From assembly GCF_009695775.1 (NCBI RefSeq), contig NZ_VUNG01000021.1, forward strand, positions 1 through 62,546: a DNA stretch of 62,546 bases, in the 5' to 3' direction. The notes beneath the pieces were generated by a model that saw only the letters and a list, made by a program, of their open reading frames with translations, searched no databases and had not been told where the DNA came from. Both the position numbers and the translations under genes were made by a program. Shown piece after piece: positions 8,693-16,469 of this stretch; positions within the stretch are counted from its first letter, which is position 1, and each line of letters starts with the position of its first letter. The DNA is from Hallella mizrahii. Lineage in GTDB: Bacteria > Bacteroidota > Bacteroidia > Bacteroidales > Bacteroidaceae.

Positions 8693-9880
8693 ATGTGCTC
8701 TAAAATTCAAGGAAGTAATGTTTCCAAGCTCGTAGGCTACACCTACCCCAAACTCCACAAAGGCAAAGAGTGGTATGTCGACTTCTATGCACTCGACCCT
8801 GCCACCGACACGATGCGGCGTAAGAAGTACAGCATCAGTACAGAATTTCGTGTTGCAGAACGCAACCGGCGCGCTACGGAGATTATCAATGTAGTGAGCA
8901 GCAAGCTCATGAAAGGATGGAATCCGTGGGTTCAGACCGACAATTCACGCGCTTATGTGCTCTTCGAGGATTGCCTGGAAAGGTATCTCGATTATGTCGA
9001 CCGCATGGATCGCAAGAAGACACGGCAGAGTTATCACTCGCGGGTCAATGTGCTCAAAGAGTATATTGCCACCCGTACTACCCCATTCAAGTATGCTTAT
9101 CAGTTTGATGAGTCCTTCTGCAACGACTTCATCGATTGGATCTTTCTCGACCGTGAGAGTTCTCCACGAACGCGTAACAATTATCGTGGCTGGCTCTACG
9201 GCTTCTCTGAGTTCATGGTTGCCCGCAAGTACATCGCTAACAATCCTGTTGAGAAGATCAAGGTGATGCCAGAGAACGGGGAGAAGTTCCGCAAGGACCT
9301 CACTCCGGAGATGCTCAAGACGATGACCAAGTATCTCACGGAGCATGACAAGTCCTTCCTCCTGGCTTGTCTCATGCAATATTACACGCTCATCCGTCCC
9401 GGCGAGCTTAGTAATCTGAAGATTGGAGACATCAGCCTGAAGAATCAGACTATCTTCGTTTCCAAGACTTTCAGCAAGAACCATCGTGATGCTGATGTGG
9501 GTCTGAACAAAATCATCATCAAACTGATGCTCGACCTCGATATCTTCAAGAGCACGAGCGACTGCTATATCTTCAGCCACGACTTTAAGCCGGGCAAAGA
9601 GCATGTAGGCAGCGACCAGTTCAACAAGCGTTGGAAGACGATGCGCAACGCACTGAAATGGAGCGACTGCTATCAGTTCTATTCTCTGAAGGATTCCGGC
9701 ATCCGTGACCTTGCCAATTCCGAGGGCGTTGTCGTTGCCCGTGACCAGGCACGCCACAGGGACATCTCCACAACCAACCGTTATATCCAGAAGCATGATG
9801 TGCAGCCGGGAACGCTCAACTTTGAGGGTAACATGGTCTATGAAAAGCCCAAGGCGAAGGATGACGCTAAAGACAAATAG
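8693..9880 (+). CDS. Tyrosine recombinase / integrase
   Basis: 395 residues. Residues 1-110 form the arm-type and early core-binding region, 110-190 the SAM-like core-binding domain, and 200-380 the catalytic domain. The first catalytic Arg lies in YTLIRPGELSNLK (about residue 233), a KDSG block stands where many Bacteroidetes integrases carry FYSLKDTG, and the last part, QARHRDISTTNRY, holds the Arg, His and the nucleophilic Tyr near residue 365. It would catalyse integration and excision of the element to its right. The ATG was chosen because it opens a typical N-terminus; a terminator follows the gene. Confidence 0.93.
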   Translation: MCSKIQGSNVSKLVGYTYPKLHKGKEWYVDFYALDPATDTMRRKKYSISTEFRVAERNRRATEIINVVSSKLMKGWNPWVQTDNSRAYVLFEDCLERYLDYVDRMDRKKTRQSYHSRVNVLKEYIATRTTPFKYAYQFDESFCNDFIDWIFLDRESSPRTRNNYRGWLYGFSEFMVARKYIANNPVEKIKVMPENGEKFRKDLTPEMLKTMTKYLTEHDKSFLLACLMQYYTLIRPGELSNLKIGDISLKNQTIFVSKTFSKNHRDADVGLNKIIIKLMLDLDIFKSTSDCYIFSHDFKPGKEHVGSDQFNKRWKTMRNALKWSDCYQFYSLKDSGIRDLANSEGVVVARDQARHRDISTTNRYIQKHDVQPGTLNFEGNMVYEKPKAKDDAKDK

Positions 9881-9890
9881 ACAATAATAG

Positions 9891-9932
9891 AAATCAGCCA
9901 CCCGTGGGATTAACCTCACAGGTGGCTGATTT
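9891..9932 (+). terminator. Terminator after integrase
   Basis: AATCAGCCACC (9892-9902) pairs with GGTGGCTGATT (9921-9931), with a loop of 18 bases, followed by TTATTATA. It begins 11 bases after the integrase stop codon. Confidence 0.75.
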
Positions 9933-10070
9933 ATTATATGTGTATGGTATGAGAGTGCGATTTTTCCTTGTATCGTTGTAGCACTTATGGCTGTTGTGAT
10001 AAATTTACTTGATTATCAATCATTTATGAAACGATACACCTTGTAGCATCCTCTCCTTGCGCTACAAAAA

Positions 10071-10844
10071 CTACTCTACAGAGAACGTATAACAGATACT
10101 GGAGAGCGTCGGGGAGATCATATTACCGAGGTAGAACACCCCATAATCGCCCGGTGTCAGCCGTGCTGCAGGGATCGTGATGATGGAGCTGTGGTCTCCG
10201 AAGTTCTGATACCCGAACGACAGATAGCCAGCCTTGTCAGCCTTCTCCGAGTCTGCGGTGTTGATGAGTGCCGCCTTTGTCTGAAACCACTGCAGCCGGC
10301 GGTCTTTCTTCGACGAGGCGAATCTCACGACCTTGAACAGTGCCATGCCGTCCTCCCGTTTCTCTGCCCTGAGATTAATCAGCACCTTCACGTCCTTACC
10401 CTCATGCCTGCACTTCAAGGCAGATGAAGAACCGCTGAAGGTGAAGTCCATGCCCTCAGCTCCAGCTAACGTGTTGGCGGCATCGGCGAGACTGCCCACA
10501 TTGGCAGCCGTTCCCATCACCTGGGCACCAGCCACTACGGCTCCCAAGGAAGAGCTCCCTGCTCCCGCAATCATCCCGATACCTCCCAAGGCCCCGGCGG
10601 CACTGGCAGCAGTACTCACGATGGAGGCAAGCTTGCCGAACTTGTTCTTGTGCTTCTCCATCTTGCCGTCTTCCATAGGCAGTGCCTTCAGGCTGTTGTC
10701 AGCAGCCACTAAATACATCAGGTCAGCAGCCGTTGTGTCAGGTTCAACGATTTCGGCAGCTTGTGCCTTGGCGATTGAGCATAATCCTCCGGCCATCAGC
10801 ATGAGGACGAATGTGAAAACACGAATCTTGTTCAAATGTTTCAT
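10071..10844 (-). CDS. Exported protein of unknown function
   Basis: 257 residues. Residues 1-30 are a classical signal peptide (hydrophobic FVLMLMAGGLC, then SIAKAQA). Residues 65-130 are rich in Gly and Ala and could form a membrane-active helix pair; the C-terminal half is beta-rich and carries no known motif. It is transcribed on its own, leftward, and a -7 element lies at 10919-10927. Position next to the integrase suggests that it belongs to the mobile element; proteins of this kind are often unique to Bacteroidales conjugative elements. Function cannot be inferred. Confidence 0.75.
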   Translation of the reverse strand: MKHLNKIRVFTFVLMLMAGGLCSIAKAQAAEIVEPDTTAADLMYLVAADNSLKALPMEDGKMEKHKNKFGKLASIVSTAASAAGALGGIGMIAGAGSSSLGAVVAGAQVMGTAANVGSLADAANTLAGAEGMDFTFSGSSSALKCRHEGKDVKVLINLRAEKREDGMALFKVVRFASSKKDRRLQWFQTKAALINTADSEKADKAGYLSFGYQNFGDHSSIITIPAARLTPGDYGVFYLGNMISPTLSSICYTFSVE

Positions 10845-10918
10845 AACGTGAAAATGTTGTTGGTGAATAATATGAATTGTTTTATGTTCTTTGGGCTATA
10901 CTTTCGCTTTTTATCGGT

Positions 10919-10927
10919 GCAAAAATA
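10919..10927 (-). promoter_or_regulatory. -7 element for the exported protein gene
   Basis: GCAAAAATA on the plus strand reads TATTTTTGC on the minus strand, a TAnnTTTG match about 75 bases before the ATG at 10844. Confidence 0.4.
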
Positions 10928-10990
10928 ATCAATTTCCTTGAAACGACCAATACATTACTTAATAAATATGTGCTTATCCACATTTTGTTG

Positions 10991-10998
10991 TACCTTTG
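10991..10998 (+). promoter_or_regulatory. -7 element, near-leaderless start
   Basis: TACCTTTG followed by CATCT and the ATG at 11004. Since Bacteroidetes transcription starts about seven bases after this box, the mRNA would begin at or next to the start codon. Confidence 0.6.
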
Positions 10999-11003
10999 CA
11001 TCT

Positions 11004-11891
11004 ATGAAACATTCATATCTGCGTCTACATGCCTCCATTCTGCTGGCAGGAGCCACGGGCTTGTTTGGCAAGATCATCACCATCAGCGAACTGCCGCTGG
11101 TGTTCTATCGCGTATTGTTCTCTGCCCTGCTCCTCGCCTTTGTCATGGGTGTGCAGCACCGGCTCCACCGTCTTCCGTGGCGTCAGGTAGCCATGATGAT
11201 GGGCTGCGGCGTACTGTTGGCCGTTCACTGGGTGTGCTACTACGGCAGCATCAAGATGGCCAACGTGTCCATCGGTGCAGTGTGCTTTGCTCTCGTGGGA
11301 TTCTTCACTGCCATCATTGAACCCATCATCGGACGGCACCGCCCTTCGTGGCGTGAGCTGCTGCTCAGTCTGCTGACCGTCTGTGGCATCATGCTCATCT
11401 TCGGATTCGACGTCCGCTATCGTGCCGGCATCGCCGTGGGTTGTCTCTCATCCCTGCTCTATTCGTTCTTCTCCGTACTCAGCAAACGGGTACAGGCCAC
11501 TACGGGACGCGCCAGCAGTACGATGCTGCTCTATGAGCTTACGGGTGGTGGCATCATACTTGCTATAGCCATCCTCGCCTATAGTGTGGCAGTACCCCAG
11601 GTTGTAGTCGTACCACAAAGTCACGACCTGATAGCCCTGCTCGTCTTTGCATCACTGTTCACCATCGGGCCGTTCCTGCTCCAGTTGCAGTCGCTCCGTT
11701 CCATCTCAGCCTTCACCGTCAACCTGAGTTATAACCTCGAGCCCATCTACACCATCACGCTCGCCATGCTGCTCTTTGGCGAGGCGGGTGAAGTCTCTTT
11801 AGCCTTCTGGGGCGGCATCGCACTCATCCTCTTGTCGGTAGCCGTACAGACGATTCTTGCCGTGCATTCAAGGAACAAAGGCAACAGATAA
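11004..11891 (+). CDS. DMT-superfamily permease (EamA domains)
   Basis: 295 residues from the ATG at 11004, chosen over an upstream ATG at 10938 because the -7 box TACCTTTG ends six bases before it. About ten membrane helices form two EamA repeats (residues 5-135 and 150-290), with the typical YGSIKMANVSIGAVCFAL segment in repeat one and LSYNLEPIYTITLAMLLFGE in repeat two. Such inner-membrane proteins export small metabolites; the substrate is not predictable. It faces away from the exported protein gene and stands alone. It may be cargo or a chromosomal gene trapped in the element. Confidence 0.9.
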   Translation: MKHSYLRLHASILLAGATGLFGKIITISELPLVFYRVLFSALLLAFVMGVQHRLHRLPWRQVAMMMGCGVLLAVHWVCYYGSIKMANVSIGAVCFALVGFFTAIIEPIIGRHRPSWRELLLSLLTVCGIMLIFGFDVRYRAGIAVGCLSSLLYSFFSVLSKRVQATTGRASSTMLLYELTGGGIILAIAILAYSVAVPQVVVVPQSHDLIALLVFASLFTIGPFLLQLQSLRSISAFTVNLSYNLEPIYTITLAMLLFGEAGEVSLAFWGGIALILLSVAVQTILAVHSRNKGNR

Positions 11892-12564
11892 CTTCGTCCC
11901 ACGCCAGGCTTTTTCCCACCCTTCCCTACTTTTTCCTGCCATGCCGTGTCCTGCCATTCCGTTGCGCATGGAGTCGCAAGTCTTCGCCGTTGCGCCGTCA
12001 TGCTTCACTCCATTTTCAGGCACCGCATGGCAAACGCTTGCTGCGGGACGGCTCTGCGATACCGTCCTTCCTTGATGCCGGTCCATGACTGGAGTGAAGA
12101 CTGCACAAGTTCCGTTTCCTCTCCAGTCATCAACCGCATCCGCAAAAGTTCCGGCTTATTGCTTTGCCCCACCGTTGCGAGGCACCACGAAGAAGGCACT
12201 TGCAGGGTGCCTCACGCCCCCTACCCGATTAACGGGTCACAGCCGTTGCCCGATGCCTAAGTGTTTTCTTAGCCCATGCCCACACCACAAAACGGACGAC
12301 GGCTATTCTGCTTTTCCGACCGTCCAGCCATTGCCGTCCGCACACTCCCGGCAAAGGCTGGCCGCTCAGCAGAACGTGCCGGCGAATTGACTTCCCTGCC
12401 AAGGCGCCACCGAAGCCCGACGTTGCCGGTCTCCACTTGCGCTTTTCTGGCAGTGAATACAATTCTGTGCCGTCACTGTAGCCGCCGTCCGCTTTGTTCC
12501 CACCCTTTCTGAACCGTTTCCGACCACTTCGGGAAACCTAAAGAAAGGGAAATTGACTCCTTGT
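11892..12564. other. Gene-free, GC-rich stretch
   Basis: No coding frame with a plausible start, ribosome site or protein-like composition was found on either strand in these 670 bases. The composition is richer in G and C than the flanking control regions, and the frames that are open look like chance. It may be the remains of decayed genes. Confidence 0.5.
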
Positions 12565-13167
12565 CTATACACGTGCTACCGCCACAGCATTGGCAGCCCT
12601 CGACATCGACGGATATTCCATCTGGACATCATACATGTGGAGTATCCTGTAGAGGTTGCTCTTGCTGCGGTAACCGGTACGTTCCATAATCTCCTTGATG
12701 CAGTACCCGGCCTTATACATGTTGATGACCAGCTTATAGCGTTTCAGTTTGCGGTCGTTGTAGTTGGTGGAATAGAGTTCCGCCTCCAGGTCATCGTGCG
12801 TGTTGCGGTCGCGCTTGCTGAACACCTTGCAGATAAGGTCCAGCGTGTTGACCGTCTTCGACTCCGGGAACAGTTCGTCCTGCGTGTCCAGTCCGTCAGC
12901 GATGGAGACAATCCTTATGCCCGTCTTCCGGCAGAACTTCACAAAGAATATCATATCGTGGAAGTTGTAGAAGGCGTTGTCGAACGAAAGCAGCACCGCG
13001 CAGTCACCCTCCTGGAGCTCGTTGATGAACGCCTCCCATTGAGGCCGTTTCCTGCCCTTGCCGTTTTCCTTATAAAGCGTCTCACACCCGTGCACCCGCA
13101 TCTGCTGGAGTGCATCCTCACCGTGCTCATTAATATGAGCATTACCGATATATCCGATATGTTTCAT
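12565..13167 (-). CDS. Degenerate serine recombinase-like regulator
   Basis: 200 residues. Residues 1-125 follow the resolvase catalytic fold (GYIGNAH at the start, GCETLYKENGKGRKRPQWEAFI, ELQEGDCAVLLSFDNAF, then a GIRIVSIADGLDT strand). The Y-x-R-x-S segment with the nucleophilic Ser is replaced by YIGNA, and the usual LDRLxR block reads FDNAFYN, so strand cleavage looks lost. Residues 145-185 are a helix-turn-helix (KAGYCIKEIMERTGYRSKSNLYRIL). A DNA-binding regulator is the best guess. A -7 element (13187-13195) lies 20 bases upstream, and a palindrome lies at 13274-13304 in the shared control region. Confidence 0.8.
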   Translation of the reverse strand: MKHIGYIGNAHINEHGEDALQQMRVHGCETLYKENGKGRKRPQWEAFINELQEGDCAVLLSFDNAFYNFHDMIFFVKFCRKTGIRIVSIADGLDTQDELFPESKTVNTLDLICKVFSKRDRNTHDDLEAELYSTNYNDRKLKRYKLVINMYKAGYCIKEIMERTGYRSKSNLYRILHMYDVQMEYPSMSRAANAVAVARV

Positions 13168-13186
13168 ATTTCTCTGTGATTTATTT

Positions 13187-13195
13187 ACAAAGATA
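13187..13195 (-). promoter_or_regulatory. -7 element of recombinase-like gene
   Basis: ACAAAGATA on the plus strand gives TATCTTTGT on the minus strand, a perfect TAnnTTTG match, with a predicted leader of about a dozen bases. Confidence 0.6.
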
Positions 13196-13273
13196 CTAAA
13201 AATATTCCATTTCTCGGCAAGTTAACCGTTATAATATCAAAAGATTACGAAATTAGTACCAAATTCGGCGTAT

Positions 13274-13304
13274 TTGGTTCTATTTTCGAGTTTTACAGAA
13301 CCAA
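13274..13304. promoter_or_regulatory. Operator-like palindrome (copy 1)
   Basis: TTGGTTCT (13274-13281) and AGAACCAA (13297-13304) are exact inverted arms separated by 15 bases. The same half-sites occur in inverted order at 47854-47887, the only other long divergent control region of the element. The site lies between the degenerate recombinase gene and the mobilization operon. Confidence 0.55.
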
Positions 13305-13351
13305 TAAGTTGCAAAACGGGTAAAAGACATACTATTTTGAGGAAGAATTGT

Positions 13352-13359
13352 TATCTTTG
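13352..13359 (+). promoter_or_regulatory. -7 element of mobilization operon
   Basis: TATCTTTG, 31 bases before the ATG at 13390. It would drive the rightward operon of five small genes and possibly the relaxase. Confidence 0.6.
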
Positions 13360-13389
13360 TTGTAGTATCTCACCAAAACCATCACAACA

Positions 13390-14487
13390 ATGACAACAAC
13401 CGGAAAAAACGGATTGCAACACCATCATTATCAGTCGGAACGGAGACTTGTCCGGCAAACCATACATACCATATTCACCATATTACCCATATTATCCATA
13501 TTGACGTTTTCCGTCCTTTTGTCATCTTGTAATAAAGACGACAAATACCAGTTCACCACCAGTCGCAGTGCGGTCGAAACCTACCGTGCATTTCTCTGTA
13601 AAATCAAATCTGTCAGGACCAGCAATACCAAGGAATATGTCGCCTCATTGAAGGAATGGAAGGAAGTAAACGATACCGTTTACAAGTTCCTCGTTGCTGA
13701 CTCTGCTTTTGTGAAGTACCATAATGAGGCGAACGACTATTTCCTTATCCGTGACTCCATCCGCAAAGAGATGCTCCGTCTCACCGAGACTTGGCGCTAT
13801 GGCTACGACGATGTACTGTCCATCAAGGAGCAGACCAGCGCCTACAAAGATGACGGGGACCTGGCGGAAGCCGTCAGCCTTGCCACGCCTTTCTTTGCCT
13901 CCCTCGACAGTACCGCCATCAGTGTCTGCGACAAGGCCTCCATCCTGAAACGGTACCGCTACTTCCTGACCACCACCCTCAGCAAGGGCATCAACAACCG
14001 TGAGGACATGCTGCGCTTCATCCGTGACGAAGACTATATGTTCCGCACCTTCCTCCATCACCTCTATGAGATGGACGATGAGCCCCTGGCAGACATCAGC
14101 CGGAACACCGAGGCCATCTGCCGCAACATCTTCATCGCCGCCCGTGAAGGGCGCATCCCCTCCAAGGATGCCATCGTCTATATGTCCATGCGTACCGTAC
14201 GTCGGCTGTTGCAGAACTCCGCCGAGTGTGTCGAGAACATCAACCGCCTGGAGATGAAAGGCAAGGCACAGGGCAATGCCTACCTCTGGATGATTATCCA
14301 GCCCTTTGTCAGCATCGACCCGTTCCTGCTGGCCACCATGACCCCACAGGAGCGCAGCCGGTTCGAGTATATCGTCACCCAACTGCCCAAGTCGCGGCGG
14401 TTTGCCGATACCTTCGACATCAACCTGAGCGCATTGAACTATCTGCTGCCACAGCAGTTGCTCAAAATATATGTCTTATCCATTTAA
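13390..14487 (+). CDS. Predicted lipoprotein, mobilization operon
   Basis: 365 residues. A long N-region precedes a hydrophobic stretch (ILPILSILTFSVLL) and a lipobox ending SSC with Cys near residue 48, so a lipid anchor in the outer or inner membrane is expected. The mature part is helical and charged, without a recognised domain. It heads a rightward operon (13390-16199) that runs to an oriT-like region and the relaxase gene, so a role at the cell surface during transfer is possible but not shown. The start ATG was taken because it follows the -7 box closely; a later start would leave the hydrophobic segment intact. Confidence 0.75.
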   Translation: MTTTGKNGLQHHHYQSERRLVRQTIHTIFTILPILSILTFSVLLSSCNKDDKYQFTTSRSAVETYRAFLCKIKSVRTSNTKEYVASLKEWKEVNDTVYKFLVADSAFVKYHNEANDYFLIRDSIRKEMLRLTETWRYGYDDVLSIKEQTSAYKDDGDLAEAVSLATPFFASLDSTAISVCDKASILKRYRYFLTTTLSKGINNREDMLRFIRDEDYMFRTFLHHLYEMDDEPLADISRNTEAICRNIFIAAREGRIPSKDAIVYMSMRTVRRLLQNSAECVENINRLEMKGKAQGNAYLWMIIQPFVSIDPFLLATMTPQERSRFEYIVTQLPKSRRFADTFDINLSALNYLLPQQLLKIYVLSI

Positions 14488-14498
14488 TCCTAATTATT

Positions 14499-14963
14499 AT
14501 GATTGTAAAAGAAGTAAACAAGTTTATGGCCCTGATGCCATTGATGCTGCCCAAACTCATTGACAGCAAGCAGTGTGTAGAACCCGACATCGCCGAGGAC
14601 TCGGCGGTACTGTACTTCAATCTTGAAGAGCGTTTCCCCATTGGCATGGTGATGGACATGATCGACGACGACCTCGACCTTCAGCTGCTCTACCACGGCT
14701 CGAAAAAGTCAGAGCCGCGCATCCTCCACTGCTGCTTCTTCGCCAGTCCCAAGCTCGGCAAGAGTATGTTCAAGATCAACCTGCTCACCGGCACCGACGG
14801 TTTTGTGGACAGTGTTGCCGTCACCGTCTATGACACCGTGGATGTCTTTGCCGAAGAACTCGACAGCGATCTTCTCTCCCACACCCTGTCCTTCGACTTC
14901 ACCGAGGCGATGACCAGCCAGGAACTGTTGTCTGTTTTTTGCAAGATGAGCTATGAGACCTGA
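14499..14963 (+). CDS. Hypothetical cytoplasmic protein
   Basis: 154 residues from the ATG at 14499, 12 bases after the lipoprotein stop. It is acidic and has no signal peptide or membrane helix. I do not recognise a domain; the pattern of short strands and an acidic C-terminal half (DTVDVFAEELDSDLL) suggests a small globular protein. The next gene overlaps its end by 11 bases, so the two are probably coupled. Confidence 0.7.
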   Translation: MIVKEVNKFMALMPLMLPKLIDSKQCVEPDIAEDSAVLYFNLEERFPIGMVMDMIDDDLDLQLLYHGSKKSEPRILHCCFFASPKLGKSMFKINLLTGTDGFVDSVAVTVYDTVDVFAEELDSDLLSHTLSFDFTEAMTSQELLSVFCKMSYET

Positions 14964-15342
14964 GCTGCTTTATTCCATTGCCGATGTCATCAACGCCCAT
15001 GGTGACACCTATCATGCCGTAGTTCCTTTTGCCAAGCACGACTATATGGTGCAGGAAGGCAGCCGCCTCGTTCGTTCCTCCTGTTACGTGCTTCGTGTCA
15101 TGCTTTCCGGCAAGGCAAAGAATCATGTGCGCCGGACGGTGTGGAACGTCTATGAGGGCGACATGGACAAGATCATCCAGAAGATCAGTCGCCGTGACAA
15201 AGCCTTTGCTGAGCGGATGAAGACCTGCAATCCTTCCCCCAGGGATGTGGAGTGGATCATTCGCCGGGCAACGCTGAAATCGCTGACGCTGAAGATCTCC
15301 AACTCGTCTTACCATCTCTATGTAGATTGCATCAAAAACTAA
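14953..15342 (+). CDS. Hypothetical basic protein
   Basis: 129 residues, start overlapping the previous gene by 11 bases. It is basic (many Arg and Lys in residues 50-100) and soluble. No family is recognised. Its place three genes before the oriT-like region makes a DNA-binding accessory role possible. Confidence 0.65.
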   Translation: MRPELLYSIADVINAHGDTYHAVVPFAKHDYMVQEGSRLVRSSCYVLRVMLSGKAKNHVRRTVWNVYEGDMDKIIQKISRRDKAFAERMKTCNPSPRDVEWIIRRATLKSLTLKISNSSYHLYVDCIKN

Positions 15343-15383
15343 TCACTATCTTCATGTATTACCCATATTACCATTAAAAAATC

Positions 15384-15845
15384 ATGACTGCAAAATTACT
15401 CTTCATATTACTCGTATCGCTGCTGCCGCTGGCCGTCTCCATCGCACTCGCCCGCAAGGGCCGCCTCACGGTGGTCCGCCGCTGTCTGTCACGTTCCGAG
15501 AAGCGCGCCAACTTTGCCGCAAGTCTGCTTGCCATTGTCATTCTCCTCTTCCATTTGGCTTACTCGTTGGCTTTCCCGGTGACGATCGGTCTGGCCTTCT
15601 CATCGCTCTATGCGTTCTTTGCCATAGCCGTCAAGCGCAACACCCTTCTGCTATTGTTCATCCGTTCTTCCATGCCCATCTATCTTGGTATTTTCGCCAT
15701 CGCGGTTCCCATCGGCTTTATCCCCGGCATGTTCCCCATCGCCTACACGTTGTCTGCAGTCCTGATTACAGCTGCCTGCCTGCCGGACATACCCCAGCAG
15801 AACATTACGGAATCTAATACCACTAAAGATTGTATCAACGAATAA
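15384..15845 (+). CDS. Small integral membrane protein
   Basis: 153 residues with four to five predicted membrane helices (LLFILLVSLLPLAVSIAL, then around residues 45-65, 70-85, 90-115 and 120-135). A basic loop follows the first helix. No family is recognised. It is followed after three bases by the next gene of the operon. Confidence 0.7.
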   Translation: MTAKLLFILLVSLLPLAVSIALARKGRLTVVRRCLSRSEKRANFAASLLAIVILLFHLAYSLAFPVTIGLAFSSLYAFFAIAVKRNTLLLLFIRSSMPIYLGIFAIAVPIGFIPGMFPIAYTLSAVLITAACLPDIPQQNITESNTTKDCINE

Positions 15846-15848
15846 GCT

Positions 15849-16199
15849 ATGAAGCAAAAGAAGAAATCGACTGTCAACTGGATGGCCATCGGCCACGAAC
15901 TCATCAATTGTCTTCGAACCAAAGACCGTCACCGTCTGTCACGTTACGATGCTTTCGTATGGCTCATGGAGTCTATCGGCAAGGGCATTCCCGTGTGTAA
16001 TGAACAGGGCGAACAGATCCATGTCCTCCCGTTCACTGCCTCTTACATGCGCCTGGCTGAAGAATGGAACTGGGAACGGCACACCGTACAGCAGTTTCTT
16101 GATGAGCTTGCCGCGCTCTCGGTGATCTCACGCCAGCGCAAGGGCAACACCTTCGTGTTCTCCTTGGCCAGGAAGTCCCACAAACATTTACTCCTTTAA
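15849..16199 (+). CDS. Winged-helix-like mobilization accessory protein
   Basis: 116 residues. The order of helices and the segment RLAEEWNWERHTVQQFLDEL followed by an SVISRQRKGNTFVFSL wing resemble a replication-initiator-type winged helix. It stands directly before the oriT-like region and the relaxase, the usual place for an accessory protein that binds oriT. The family is not identified with certainty. The base after its stop begins a 270-base non-coding stretch. Confidence 0.65.
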   Translation: MKQKKKSTVNWMAIGHELINCLRTKDRHRLSRYDAFVWLMESIGKGIPVCNEQGEQIHVLPFTASYMRLAEEWNWERHTVQQFLDELAALSVISRQRKGNTFVFSLARKSHKHLLL

Positions 16200-16469
16200 C
16201 CTCATGTCGCGATGCTTCAAATCCTTCCTCTTTTCCATTCAAGCCTCTCAGGAACTCGGGCTCTCCGTGTCAATAATTTTCTAAGCCGAGCGAGCTTGCT
16301 TGCCTTTCTTCACCGGTTTAGTGCAAACTACGGTTTAGGCACGATTTTCCAAATCGCTAAGCCTAATTAGCGTTAACTTACATTAACGCCCTGAGAGCCC
16401 CTCCAAGGGAGTTCCTGCGGGGAGCAAGCTCGGGCTGAATAGGTAATAACATTGTCAATAAAAACGAAT
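16200..16469 (+). other. Candidate origin of transfer (oriT)
   Basis: A 270-base gene-free stretch directly before the relaxase gene. It contains a perfect inverted repeat GCGTTAACTTACATTAACGC (16370-16389), a CGATTT/AAATCG pair (16342-16355), and several GGTTTAG/CTAAGCC repeats in both orientations between 16280 and 16365. A second pair, AGGAACTCGGGCTC near 16250 and GAGCCC...GGAGTTCCT near 16395-16416, could close a large stem. Relaxases of the MobV type nick within or next to such repeats close to their own gene. The nick site cannot be placed. Confidence 0.5.

Noticed and set aside
9945..10070. Possible small gene between integrase terminator and exported protein
   Set aside because: Only short frames without starts; base pattern is that of intergenic DNA.
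12085..12512. Overlapping open frames in the GC-rich stretch after the permease
   Set aside because: All three are open on both strands because of composition; amino-acid content is Pro/Arg/Ser-rich and nothing resembles a domain.
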